Source: Bacillus sp. A301a_S52
GTDB taxonomy: Bacteria; Bacillota; Bacilli; Bacillales; Salisediminibacteriaceae
Assembly (NCBI GenBank): GCA_024701455.1
Contig: JABXYP010000001.1
Location: forward strand, 3,662,001 to 3,726,000
Length of the DNA: 64,000 nt
Reading direction: 5' to 3'
Part shown: one piece after another, positions 43,379 to 52,100 of the stretch
Layout: each line of letters opens with the position of its first letter
How positions within the stretch are numbered: position 1 is the stretch's first letter
The notes under the pieces: model-generated
Told to the model about the DNA's origin: nothing
The model's database searches: none
What the model saw: only the letters and a program-made list of their open reading frames with translations
Program-made: the position numbers and the translations under genes

Positions 43379-44054
43379 AGCGGTACGTCCCCCTCAGCTC
43401 ATCACGAGCAATGCGTCCGCCTTCAATCGCAATCAGGCGTTTTCGCATATTGTCTACGATGTCCCGATTGTGCGTAGCCATCACAATGGTTGTCCCTCGC
43501 TCATTAATCTCCTCTAAAATGTGCATAATTTCCCATGAAGTTTCAGGATCTAAATTTCCTGTTGGTTCATCTGCAATTAATACTGCTGGCTTATTAACAA
43601 TTGCTCTTGCGATCGACACCCTCTGTTGTTCTCCTCCAGAAAGCTCGTCCGGCATGAAACGTGCTTTATTCTTCAATCTAACAATATCTAGGACATTCAT
43701 AACCCGTTGTCTAATCGTTTCTTTATCTTCTTCGATCACTTCCATAGCAAAAGCTACGTTTTCATAAACTGTAAGACTTTGAAGCAACTTAAAGTCTTGA
43801 AAAACAACTCCGATATTTCTTCTTAAATACGGAATATGGCGTTCCTTAATCTTTGTTAATTCTTGATTATCAATTGTAATTTCGCCTCGAGTCGGTTTTT
43901 CTTCACGATAAATCATTTTAATAAAAGTAGATTTACCAGCACCACTCGGCCCAACTACATAAACAAATTCGCCTTTCTTTATATTGATAGAAATCCCATT
44001 AACAGCCATAACACCGTTAGGGTACGTTTTCCATACATCCTGCATTTGAATCAT
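43368..44054 (-). CDS. ftsE: cell division ATP-binding protein FtsE
   Basis: Cytoplasmic ABC ATPase partner of FtsX. Walker A GPSGAGKSTFIKMIY, Q-loop VFQDFKLL, signature LSGGEQQRVSIARAI, Walker B VLIADEPTGNLDP and the H-loop MATHNRDIV are all present. 228 residues from the ATG at 44054 (MIQMQDVWKTYPNG), which matches the family start. A TTG 15 bases upstream is an unlikely alternative. First gene of the ftsE-ftsX-M23 peptidase operon. Confidence 0.97.
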   Translation of the reverse strand: MIQMQDVWKTYPNGVMAVNGISINIKKGEFVYVVGPSGAGKSTFIKMIYREEKPTRGEITIDNQELTKIKERHIPYLRRNIGVVFQDFKLLQSLTVYENVAFAMEVIEEDKETIRQRVMNVLDIVRLKNKARFMPDELSGGEQQRVSIARAIVNKPAVLIADEPTGNLDPETSWEIMHILEEINERGTTIVMATHNRDIVDNMRKRLIAIEGGRIARDELRGTYRYEG

Positions 44055-44223
44055 ATTTTCACATCCCAATCATTTTGTCCTTCTTTTATGTTGTCGTTGA
44101 CGCTCATGTTGTGGACTGAAATTGTTACTATATTAAAACAGCCTTATATTTAGATAGAAATTATTAAAGAGTACTAATTGAAAGTTCGGTGATTTAATTA
44201 CGACAATGTTTTTACTCTTATAC

Positions 44224-44232
44224 ATTATAGCA
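44224..44232 (-). promoter_or_regulatory. probable ftsE promoter (extended -10)
   Basis: TGCTATAAT on the minus strand is an extended -10 element; no good -35 is visible. It would give a leader of about 160 bases. Confidence 0.45.
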
Positions 44233-44614
44233 TCAAAATTTGTCGTTGGAAGTTAAACTTCTTTACAATTTCATTTCAAACAGCGACGACTGGTTATTTT
44301 AGGTAAAACTAATTCACTACTATATTATAAACCTTTTTATAACAGGTATTTTCTCTATTTTTGATAGGCATTGATTGGTACATTAGCCATTAAATTACCA
44401 GCGACACGTCTCTGTTACATAGTTCGGAACAAATCATAAATTTATTTATAGTTCTTTTGCATTTTTTTTGCCTTTATGAAATAAACAAACTCCAATTCAC
44501 ACTTTCAATAAAGCTCATATGATCAGGTTTTTTCCATTATCATTTTAAAACATAATGTATTTGAACAAACTTCATTGTGGGATAAATGCTATGTTAGGTA
44601 GACTGCATGTCTAC
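44233..44614. other. non-coding region upstream of ftsE
   Basis: AT-rich; no gene or clear regulatory signal seen apart from the -10 element to its left and the repeat remnant to its right. Confidence 0.35.
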
Positions 44615-44703
44615 GAGTGGGGGGAGTGAATTAGGACATTAGCGTCCGTTAGCTCTCCTTTCTATTTTGTAGTGGGAGTTTTACGGACGATTATCTGTGA
44701 AAA
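44615..44703 (+). repeat. two-hairpin repeat, remnant R8
   Basis: Lacks hairpin 1 and about 20 bases of the middle/inner left arm of hairpin 2. It keeps AGCGTCCGTTAGCTC and TATTTT...GTGGGAGTTTTACGGACGATTATCTGTGA. The outer stem CGTCCGT/ACGGACG is intact. It lies between ftsE and the cccB terminator. Confidence 0.8.
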
Positions 44704-44772
44704 GATTTGGTTTTATAATGAGGTTATGTAACAATTAAGTAATGAATAAATCGAGAATAAGTGATATGTCGT

Positions 44773-44814
44773 AAAAAACAAAACCTGGAAATACAATCCC
44801 AGGTTTTGTTTTTT
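44773..44814 (-). terminator. cccB terminator
   Basis: AAACAAAACCTGG (left) pairs with CCAGGTTTTGTTT across a 10-base loop and is flanked by A and T runs; on the minus strand the U-run is strong. It begins directly after the stop codon. Confidence 0.85.
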
Positions 44815-44815
44815 A

Positions 44816-45169
44816 CTATTGAGATTCTATCCATGCCGCTACATCGGCTGCATCCTCACCTGTAACAAGGTCTGCGGGCATACTACCAGGGCCTTCTTGA
44901 ATAGCCGCTTCCACCTCTTCAGCTGTATGCGTTTCTAGACCAGGTCCTGAAGCACCTGTTAAATCCCCACCGTGACAGGCTGCGCAATTTTGAACGTAAA
45001 CTTGCTCACCATTTGCTAAATCGTACTCACCATTGTCAGCAGTATTTTCTGTGTTTTCTGCATTATTACCATTATTTTCGGGAGCTGGTTCATTCGTGTT
45101 CGTATCATTACCCCCACAGGCACTTAAAACAAGTACTGCCCCGAATATGGCAAACATCCATTTCTTCAT
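44816..45169 (-). CDS. cccB: cytochrome c-551, lipoprotein
   Basis: Small membrane-anchored c-type cytochrome passing electrons to a terminal oxidase. The 117 residues have a lipoprotein signal with lipobox LSAC (about residues 14-17), a low-complexity Asn/Glu/Thr linker, one haem site CAACHGG, and a distal Met ligand probably in GSMPADL. The lipid modification would be by Lgt in this window. Very acidic, as expected for an exposed protein in an alkaliphile or halophile. Confidence 0.93.
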   Translation of the reverse strand: MKKWMFAIFGAVLVLSACGGNDTNTNEPAPENNGNNAENTENTADNGEYDLANGEQVYVQNCAACHGGDLTGASGPGLETHTAEEVEAAIQEGPGSMPADLVTGEDAADVAAWIESQ

Positions 45170-45237
45170 TCGTTTCCCCTCCTAGAAATTTATAGTGTGA
45201 TTGGGTTTTAAAACCTAACTTTATTATAACTGATTTA

Positions 45238-46131
45238 CTACTTTTTGAAACCCTTACCTAGTACTTCTGAGGCGTTACTGACAATAACAAAAGCATCTGG
45301 ATCTATTGTTTGAACTAATCTTTTTAGTTTGGTCACTTCATTCCGGCTAACCACACACATCAACATAGGTCTTTCATGGTTAGTATATCCTCCATATCCT
45401 GCAATTTTCGTAACACCTCGATCGACTTTTGTTAATAAGCCTTGCTTAACTTCTTCTTCAAATTCAGAAATTATTATGACCATTTTTGAGTAACCTATAC
45501 CGATCTGAACAAAATCAATCGTTTTACTCGTTGTAAAGAGACTAATTAAAGCATACAAAGCAAATTCAAAGCCAAATACAACGGCCGAGGCGCTCACTAC
45601 AAGGCCGTCCATTATAAATACACACACTCCGAGAGACAGCCCTGTATATTTGTTAATAATTTGAGCAGCTAAATCTGTTCCCCCTGTAGAAGAGTTAGAC
45701 CTAAAAACAATACCAAGACCTACCCCAACTCCTACCCCACCAAAAATAGATGCCAGTAGGGGATCATGAGTTGCTGGCTGCAAATCTCTTGTTAGAAAAA
45801 CAATGAAAGGTAAAAATAGTGTTCCGGTTAACGTCTTTGTTCCATACAAAATACTTCCTCTTATACTACCCCCAAGTAAAAGAATCCCAGCTATAAATAA
45901 AGGAATATTCAACGCCCATTGTGTATAAGCTGGCTCCCAAGCCGTTATATTAAAGACAATAGTTGATATCCCAGAGACACCACCAGAGGCGATTTGGTTA
46001 GGTAAGAGAAAGAGGTTAAATGTCACAGCTACAATTGCCGACCCCGTAAGGACATATAAAAATTCAATAATCGTTCTTTGCGTCGTATTAAGAGGGTTGG
46101 TTTCTTTTCTACGTTGGAGCTTTTTCATCAT
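45238..46131 (-). CDS. yvjA: YitT family membrane protein (DUF161/DUF2179, YvjA type)
   Basis: 297 residues with about five or six membrane segments (IEFLYVLTGSAIVAVTFNLFLLP and others) and a C-terminal cytosolic DUF2179 domain (about 215-290). Motifs include NQIASGGVSGIS and GGTDLAAQIINKYTGLSLG. Transport function is suspected but unproven. AAGGTGAT precedes the ATG. The cccB-yvjA-prfB neighbourhood is the B. subtilis one. Confidence 0.9.
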   Translation of the reverse strand: MMKKLQRRKETNPLNTTQRTIIEFLYVLTGSAIVAVTFNLFLLPNQIASGGVSGISTIVFNITAWEPAYTQWALNIPLFIAGILLLGGSIRGSILYGTKTLTGTLFLPFIVFLTRDLQPATHDPLLASIFGGVGVGVGLGIVFRSNSSTGGTDLAAQIINKYTGLSLGVCVFIMDGLVVSASAVVFGFEFALYALISLFTTSKTIDFVQIGIGYSKMVIIISEFEEEVKQGLLTKVDRGVTKIAGYGGYTNHERPMLMCVVSRNEVTKLKRLVQTIDPDAFVIVSNASEVLGKGFKK

Positions 46132-46402
46132 CTGTTATCACCTTGTTATTTTAAAATGAATGATTATGTAACATTTATTTACAAGCACTTTTCGTAGTAT
46201 AGCACCCTGCAAAATTGCTGTAAACACAACTCAGTTAACGCTTTAACTGGTTGAATTAAGTGTTAGCTCTTTTTTATAGCATTGTAGGGGGTACATTGAT
46301 GTGAAAAACTATATTATTAAATCTTTGAGTCGATTTCATAATGATGATTTTTAAAGCATTGACACAAATAATATGCAAGAAATTTCATTTAATATGTGGA
46401 TG
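46132..46402. other. non-coding region upstream of yvjA
   Basis: AT-rich; no gene or clear regulatory signal recognised. Confidence 0.35.
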
Positions 46403-46510
46403 ATAAAACGAAGCTTAAATCGAACATTGGTTCGTTAGCTCCCGCCTAAATAGATTATCTCTTCCTCTCTATTTTGTAACCAGAGTTTTGCAGACGGTTA
46501 TCTGTGATAG
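46403..46510 (+). repeat. two-hairpin repeat, remnant R9
   Basis: Starts ATAAAACGAAGC and ends CTGTGATAG. It has lost hairpin 1 and the outer left arm of hairpin 2. It keeps GCTCCCGCCTAAATAGA...CTCTATTTTG and then diverges (ACCAGAGTTTTGCAGACGGTTATCTGTGATA). It appears degenerate. It lies downstream of the prfB terminator. Confidence 0.75.
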
Positions 46511-46512
46511 AA

Positions 46513-46553
46513 CAAAAAACCTTAGAGGAACAGATTGTCGCTTTCCCCTAAGG
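46513..46553 (-). terminator. prfB terminator
   Basis: CCTTAGAGGAA (46520-46530) pairs with TTCCCCTAAGG (46543-46553) with one G-U in the minus-strand RNA, followed by TTTTTTG. Confidence 0.75.
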
Positions 46554-46621
46554 ATTTCCTTGATCATTATATTTAGTATCGCTTTATTTAAGAATACTCC
46601 ACCATAGTAAGCAGTAACAGA

Positions 46622-47723
46622 TTAGTCTATTTGAGATCTTAAATACGCATCAATAAATGGGGCAAGTTCGCCATCCATAACAGCTTGTGTATTCCCCGTT
46701 TCGACATTCGTCCTATGATCTTTCACCATGTTGTATGGATGGAAGACGTAAGAGCGAATTTGACTGCCCCAACCGATATCTGATTGCTCACCACGTAGCT
46801 CTTCAGCTTCTTTTCGCTGTTTATCCATTTCCTGTTGAAATAATTTAGCTTTTAACATTTTCATTGCTTTTTCTCTATTTTTTATTTGCGAACGTTCTGA
46901 CTGGCAACTGACCACTGTGTTTGTTGGCAAGTGTGTCATACGAACAGCAGAATCTGTCGTATTCACGTGTTGTCCTCCTGCCCCACTCGACCTAAACGTA
47001 TCAATTCTTAAGTCATCTGGTGATATCGTAATTTCCACATTGTCATCCAATTCAGGCATGACATCACAAGAAGCAAATGATGTGTGCCGACGTCCTGAAG
47101 AGTCGAATGGAGAAATTCTAACCAGTCGATGAACACCTTTTTCAGCTTTCAAATAGCCGTAAGCATTATGACCTTGAATTAATAAGGTCACACTTTTCAC
47201 CCCTGCTTCATCTCCGGGGAGATAATCTGTCGTTTCCACTTTGAATCCTTTAGCTTCTGCCCATCTTGTATACATTCTAAGCAACATAGAGGCCCAGTCT
47301 TGTGATTCTGTTCCACCAGCTCCTGGATGTAGCTCTAAAATAGCATTATTTTTGTCATGTGGTTCACTTAATAACAGCTCAAGCTCAAATTCGTTTAGAC
47401 GCTTGCCAATATCTTTAACACCTTGCTCTAAATCATCAGCTAGATCACTGTCATTTTCCTCTTTTAATAATTCTAAGGAAACGTCAAGCTCTTCATGATC
47501 ACTTTCTAATTTCCGATACGTATTCACGATATTTTTCAATACATTATTTTCATTTATCACTTTTTGAGCTGCATTTTGATCCTCCCAAAACATCGGATCA
47601 GACATTTTTTCCTCTAGTTCAGCAATTCGGGTCTCTTTTTCTTCTAAGTCAAAGAGACCCCCTAAAGTCCGCTAATCGTTTAGCCATCATTGATAGTTCT
47701 TGTGTTATTTCTGACATTTCCAT
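46622..47723 (-). CDS. prfB: peptide chain release factor 2, with +1 programmed frameshift
   Basis: Recognises UGA and UAA stop codons and triggers peptide release. The ATG at 47723 has AGGTGA six bases upstream. After 24 codons an in-frame TGA (47651-47649) follows AGGGGG-TCT-CTT, the conserved Shine-Dalgarno-like slip site. Skipping one base puts the ribosome in the frame that continues to 46622, giving 366 residues as in B. subtilis. The GGQ motif ([17 protein letters not shown]) and the RF2 anticodon-like [13 protein letters not shown] segment are present. Low RF2 favours shifting, so the factor regulates itself. Confidence 0.96.
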
Positions 47724-47761
47724 GTGAGATCACCTCTAAAATTATTTCTATCCTTTTTCAG

Positions 47762-47794
47762 TTTAAAAGGTGCTTTTAATAAAAGCACCTTTTA
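47762..47794 (-). terminator. hairpin between secA and prfB
   Basis: An almost perfect 14- to 15-bp stem TTAAAAGGTGCTTTT/AAAAGCACCTTTTAA with a 3-base loop. The strong AT arms and TTTTAA tail fit an intrinsic terminator or attenuator that lets part of the transcription enter prfB. Confidence 0.7.
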
Positions 47795-47810
47795 ACATTC
47801 CTATCGCTTC

Positions 47811-50330
47811 TTATCTTCCATGACACTGTTTGTATTTTTTTCCTGAACCACACGGACAAGGATCGTTTCTTCCGATGGTCTGTCCTTTTGTAAATGGGGT
47901 TTTTCGTTTGCTTTCTTTGCTTGTTTCATTTGAGCTTTGATGAACAGCCTTCCCTTCAGCTACTTGCTTTCGCTCAAGGTTAGATTGAATTTGCGCTTTC
48001 ATAACATATCGTGACACTTCTTCTTCAATCGTGGCTATCATCTGCTCAAACATTTCAAATCCTTCAAATTTATATTCTCTTAATGGGTCATTCTGGCCAT
48101 AGGCTCGCAGATGAATTCCTTGGCGTAGTTGATCCATTTGATCGATGTGACTCGTCCACTTTGAATCTACTGTACGCAGAAGGATCACTCGTTCAAATTC
48201 TCTCATCGTTTCAGGCGTAAATTCTTCTTCCCGTCGGTTGTAGTCCTCTGTTACCTTTTCCATAATTTCTTCAACCATTTCTTCAGGTTCCAGGCCATCT
48301 AACTCACGTACACTTATCTCATTTCCGCTCAAGACAGTGGCATTAATATAATCCACAATTCCTTGCAAATTCCAATCTTCAGGGACTTCAGTTTCTGGTG
48401 TATATAGACTAACTTGTCGTTCAACAGTTGATTCAAGCATTTTTTCCACGACTGGCCTCAGGTTTTCAGCCTCGAGAACTTCCATACGTTGTTCATAAAT
48501 AATGTCTCGCTGTTCACGCATAACATCATCATATTGGAGGAGTTGTTTTCGTGCATCAAAGTTATTTCCTTCTACTCGTTTTTGCGCTTGTTCAACAGCT
48601 CGTGTAATAAGCTTACTTTCAAGAGGCTGGTCTTCATCCATCCCCATTCTTCCCATCATTTTACTCATGTTATCCGAACCAAATCGTCTCATAAGAGTAT
48701 CTTCTAATGACAGATAAAATTGGGAGCGTCCCGGGTCCCCTTGTCGGCCAGAACGACCACGCAGCTGGTTATCAATACGTCTACTTTCATGACGTTCTGT
48801 TCCAAGAACAAATAGACCTCCTAAATCTTTAACACCTTCGCCTAATTTTATATCTGTTCCACGCCCCGCCATATTGGTGGCAATTGTCACTGCTTTTGGT
48901 TGACCAGCATTCTCAATAATCTCAGCTTCTCGTTCATGATTTTTAGCATTTAGAACGTTATGAGGGACCCTTTTCTTTTTTAACATATTGGCAATCAATT
49001 CGGATGTATCGACATTAACAGTCCCTACAAGAACAGGCTGGCCTTTTTCGTATAATTCATGGATTTTTTCAATAATAGCTTTAAATTTCCCGTCCATCGT
49101 TTTATAAATTAAGTCAGGACGATCTTCTCTAATGACCGGTTCGTTCGTCGGTACCGAATAGACGTTCATTCCATAAATATTTCGGAATTCTTCTTCCTCT
49201 GTTTTCGCAGTCCCTGTCATACCTGCTAACTTTTGATACATTCGGAAGTAGTTTTGGAAGGTAATTGAAGCAAGTGTCATACTTTCTCGCTTAATTTCCA
49301 ACGCCTCTTTTGCTTCTATAGCTTGATGGAGACCATCACTATATCGGCGTCCTTTCATTAACCGTCCTGTAAACTGGTCTACGATTGCCACTTCTCCGTC
49401 TTCCACAACGTAATCTTCATCTTTCACCATGACTTTATGGGCTTTTAAAGCTTGGTTAATATGATGATTTAGCTGGACATGCTCTGAGTCAAATAGATTG
49501 TCTATATTAAATACGCGTTCTGCTTTACTGACACCTTCATCCGTTAATTGGACATTTTTTGTTTTCTCATCATACGTATAGTCTTCCTCGTCTTTCAACA
49601 TACGAATGAAAGAGTTCGCAGCTGTATACAGTTCAGTTGTTCGGTTAGCAGAACCCGAAATAATTAAAGGGGTTCGGGCCTCATCAATTAAAATAGAGTC
49701 GACTTCATCGACAATGGCAAAATGAAGAGGACGTTGCACCATTTGCTCTTTATAGGTCACCATATTATCTCGTAAGTAATCAAAGCCAAATTCATTATTT
49801 GTCCCATATGTAACATCTGCTGCATAGGCTTCTCTTTTTTCATCTTTCGACATACCACTCACATTTAATCCAACAGTTAAACCGAGAAAATTAAACAGTT
49901 TACCCATTTCTTCTGCATCACGACGAGCAAGGTATTCATTAACGGTCACCACATGTACACCTTTACCAGTTAAAGCATTTAAATAGACTGGCAAAGTACC
50001 GACTAACGTTTTACCTTCACCCGTTTTCATTTCAGCGATGTCCCCACGGTGAAGGACAATTCCCCCAAGTAACTGGACGCGGAAGTGAGTCATTCCCAGA
50101 GCCCGTGTAGACCCTTCTCGAACAACAGCATAGGCTTCAGGTAACATATCATCAAGTTTTTCACCCTTTTGATAACGTTGTTTTAAGTCTTCAGTTTTTT
50201 GACGAAGACCCTCATCACTCAGTTTACTTAAGTCGTCCTTATAGTTTTCTATCTCATCAAGAAGTTTTTCCAACTTTTTTAAATGCTTTTTATCTGTATC
50301 GCCAATGACCTTTTTTAATAAACCTAACAT
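47811..50330 (-). CDS. secA: preprotein translocase ATPase SecA
   Basis: Motor ATPase that drives unfolded preproteins through SecYEG. The 839 residues match B. subtilis SecA (841). Visible are [21 protein letters not shown] (Walker A), the [19 protein letters not shown]alker B/DEAD region, [14 protein letters not shown], the [21 protein letters not shown] motif VI and the C-terminal zinc tail ([14 protein letters not shown]) that contacts SecB-like partners or ribosome. Next to prfB as in B. subtilis, though hpf, usually just upstream, is 4 kb away here. Confidence 0.99.
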   Translation of the reverse strand: MLGLLKKVIGDTDKKHLKKLEKLLDEIENYKDDLSKLSDEGLRQKTEDLKQRYQKGEKLDDMLPEAYAVVREGSTRALGMTHFRVQLLGGIVLHRGDIAEMKTGEGKTLVGTLPVYLNALTGKGVHVVTVNEYLARRDAEEMGKLFNFLGLTVGLNVSGMSKDEKREAYAADVTYGTNNEFGFDYLRDNMVTYKEQMVQRPLHFAIVDEVDSILIDEARTPLIISGSANRTTELYTAANSFIRMLKDEEDYTYDEKTKNVQLTDEGVSKAERVFNIDNLFDSEHVQLNHHINQALKAHKVMVKDEDYVVEDGEVAIVDQFTGRLMKGRRYSDGLHQAIEAKEALEIKRESMTLASITFQNYFRMYQKLAGMTGTAKTEEEEFRNIYGMNVYSVPTNEPVIREDRPDLIYKTMDGKFKAIIEKIHELYEKGQPVLVGTVNVDTSELIANMLKKKRVPHNVLNAKNHEREAEIIENAGQPKAVTIATNMAGRGTDIKLGEGVKDLGGLFVLGTERHESRRIDNQLRGRSGRQGDPGRSQFYLSLEDTLMRRFGSDNMSKMMGRMGMDEDQPLESKLITRAVEQAQKRVEGNNFDARKQLLQYDDVMREQRDIIYEQRMEVLEAENLRPVVEKMLESTVERQVSLYTPETEVPEDWNLQGIVDYINATVLSGNEISVRELDGLEPEEMVEEIMEKVTEDYNRREEEFTPETMREFERVILLRTVDSKWTSHIDQMDQLRQGIHLRAYGQNDPLREYKFEGFEMFEQMIATIEEEVSRYVMKAQIQSNLERKQVAEGKAVHQSSNETSKESKRKTPFTKGQTIGRNDPCPCGSGKKYKQCHGR

Positions 50331-50644
50331 TGGACATTGCTCCCTTTCTTTTTTATCCCGATATAGAGTTTAGATTATCTTTAGATACATTTATTTCTTC
50401 GGGATTCCTTTGTAATACATATAACCATGTTAATTAAGTAGTATAATGCCGACGTCTTTATATCGTCTTAATCTTGTGTTTTAATCAAAGAGGCCAAGAC
50501 TCCCTTCTCCATTAATACGCTATCCTACATTTTAACAGGTTGACTTCCACCATACAAGCAGTGTAGCTGTAGCCTTTTTAATTATATTTATCGCTATCGA
50601 CACATTTTTTAATAATATGCGAACTGTGATAAATCTGTTACCAT
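50331..50644. other. non-coding region upstream of secA
   Basis: AT-rich; probably holds the secA promoter, which I cannot fix. No gene seen. Confidence 0.35.
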
Positions 50645-50812
50645 ATAAAACGAACCTTCATTCAGCTGGAATTTTCGTTTCTTCTACCACTGATTAGTAG
50701 TTGAATGAATTCGGACACTAACGGCCGGTATTTCCCGTCTAAATAGAGTTTCTCTCACTTTTTTTGAGCAGAGAGGTTGACGCGAGATCGACGGACGCTT
50801 ATCCGTGATAAA
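50645..50812 (+). repeat. two-hairpin repeat, copy R10 (divergent)
   Basis: Starts ATAAAACGAACC and ends CCGTGATAAA. Hairpin 1 keeps TTCAGCTGGA.../...CCACTGATT with mismatches. Hairpin 2 keeps parts of TTTCCCGTCTAAATAGAG but the right half carries an inserted GTTGACGCGAGATCG before ACGGACGCTTATC. It lies in the divergent region between secA and glcT. Confidence 0.75.
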
Positions 50813-50877
50813 TCGTGAAAATATGACAAATTAATCAGTTTACCTAGTAATATTGTCATTGCTTTTTAATAAAGAAG

Positions 50878-50906
50878 TTGAACTATTACATACATTTTTC
50901 TATAAT
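50878..50906 (+). promoter_or_regulatory. glcT promoter
   Basis: TTGAAC (50878-50883) and TATAAT (50901-50906) are 17 bp apart. A cre-like TGGAAGCGCTTTTCA lies just downstream (50915-50929) but deviates from consensus. The leader to glcT is about 120 bases. Confidence 0.65.
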
Positions 50907-51033
50907 ACAGGTACTGGAAGCGCTTTTCATCCTTCATACTCGTTTTAATGTGAATTCTCACTCATTTGTTGGCTGTAAACTTTTCTCTGCTGCTGGTATT
51001 TTTTTCTATTATGTATCTCGGAGTTGATTATTT

Positions 51034-51876
51034 ATGCTGTCCGTAAAAAAAATATTAAATAATAATGTCGTGATAGCTGAACACCCAGACTATCAAGAGG
51101 TCGTCTTGATTGGGAAAGGTCTTGGATTTGGTAAAGAACCTGGGCAAGAGATCGCCGGAGACAAAGCAGAAAAATTTTTCGTGTTAAAAAATGAAGATGA
51201 ACAGCAGCAATACATGAATTTATTAGAATATGTAGACGAAGAGTTCATTGGAATTATGAATGAATTTATCGAAAAGCTGGAAGCACGATTTAAAACAAAA
51301 CTACATGAACACATCCATGTAGGGTTAACCGACCATCTTTATTTCGCTGCCAAACGCATTCGACAAGGTCAAGGAATTAAAAACCCCTTCTTGCATGAGA
51401 CTGAACTTGCATATCCAATGGAATATGCAGCGGCCATGGAATTAACAGAGTGGCTGAATGAAAAACTCGATATACGAATTCCTGATGGAGAAATAGGATT
51501 TATAACATTACACATTCATAGTGCTTTAACAAATCGTAATTTAGCCGAGATCAATCACCATACTCAGCTTGTAAGTGAACTCATTTTAATTATTGAAGAT
51601 TATTTAAAAATTAAAATAAGTCGCAGAGACATGAATTATTTACGTCTAGTTAGGCACTTACACCATGCGATTGAGCGGATTCAAACAGAAACATACGTAG
51701 AAAATCAAGACAGTTTAAAAAAGGTGTTGCAAGTTGAATATCCCGTATGCTACAATTTGTCTTGGAAACTGATTAAAATTATGCAACAGCGCTTACAAGT
51801 GTCTATTCCAGATGCAGAAGCAGTTTATCTTACATTGCATCTACAACGTTTGGACTCTACACAACCGAATACTTGA
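51034..51876 (+). CDS. glcT: transcription antiterminator GlcT (BglG family)
   Basis: Binds the ribonucleic antiterminator in the ptsG leader and lets transcription pass when glucose is present. The 280 residues have an N-terminal RNA-binding CAT domain (VKKILNNNVVIAEHPDYQEVVLIGKGLGFGKE, residues 4-35) and two PTS regulation domains (about 65-170 and 172-280) with His residues in EHIHVGLTDH, LHIHSAL, RHLHHAI and LTLHLQ, the sites modified by PtsG and HPr. It precedes ptsG, its target. Confidence 0.93.
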   Translation: MLSVKKILNNNVVIAEHPDYQEVVLIGKGLGFGKEPGQEIAGDKAEKFFVLKNEDEQQQYMNLLEYVDEEFIGIMNEFIEKLEARFKTKLHEHIHVGLTDHLYFAAKRIRQGQGIKNPFLHETELAYPMEYAAAMELTEWLNEKLDIRIPDGEIGFITLHIHSALTNRNLAEINHHTQLVSELILIIEDYLKIKISRRDMNYLRLVRHLHHAIERIQTETYVENQDSLKKVLQVEYPVCYNLSWKLIKIMQQRLQVSIPDAEAVYLTLHLQRLDSTQPNT

Positions 51877-51917
51877 CTTATATAATTCGTCCATTTTTGG
51901 ATAACTACTCTTTTTCC

Positions 51918-51946
51918 GTGTTACTGGTAAAGCAGGCATGAGTGAA
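51918..51946 (+). promoter_or_regulatory. ribonucleic antiterminator (RAT) of ptsG
   Basis: The 29-base segment begins GTGTTACTGG and ends GCAGGCATGAGTG, closely resembling the GlcT-bound RAT of B. subtilis ptsG. It lies 42 bases after glcT and is followed by a leader terminator, so GlcT should control ptsG here. Confidence 0.75.
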
Positions 51947-51965
51947 AAAAGAACTGTAGTTTAAG

Positions 51966-52003
51966 ACCATTTTTGTGTGAAGTTTATTTATCTTCACACT
52001 GGT
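51966..52003 (+). terminator. ptsG leader terminator
   Basis: GTGTGAAG (51975-51982) pairs with CTTCACAC (51992-51999), with outer ACCA/TGGT flanking pairs and TTTTC after. It would stop transcription before ptsG unless GlcT is bound to the RAT about 20 bases upstream. Confidence 0.65.
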
Positions 52004-52100
52004 TTTCTACATTCTTTTTAGCTCATGTCTTTTTTGTTGTCATGATTCGATCGTTTCCTACACATCCTATTGTTAGATCAAAATTAAAGGAGGAGTTTAC

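Noticed and set aside
50915..50929. cre site downstream of the glcT promoter
   Set aside because: The core resembles cre but conserved positions at both ends deviate; not strong enough to list as a site.
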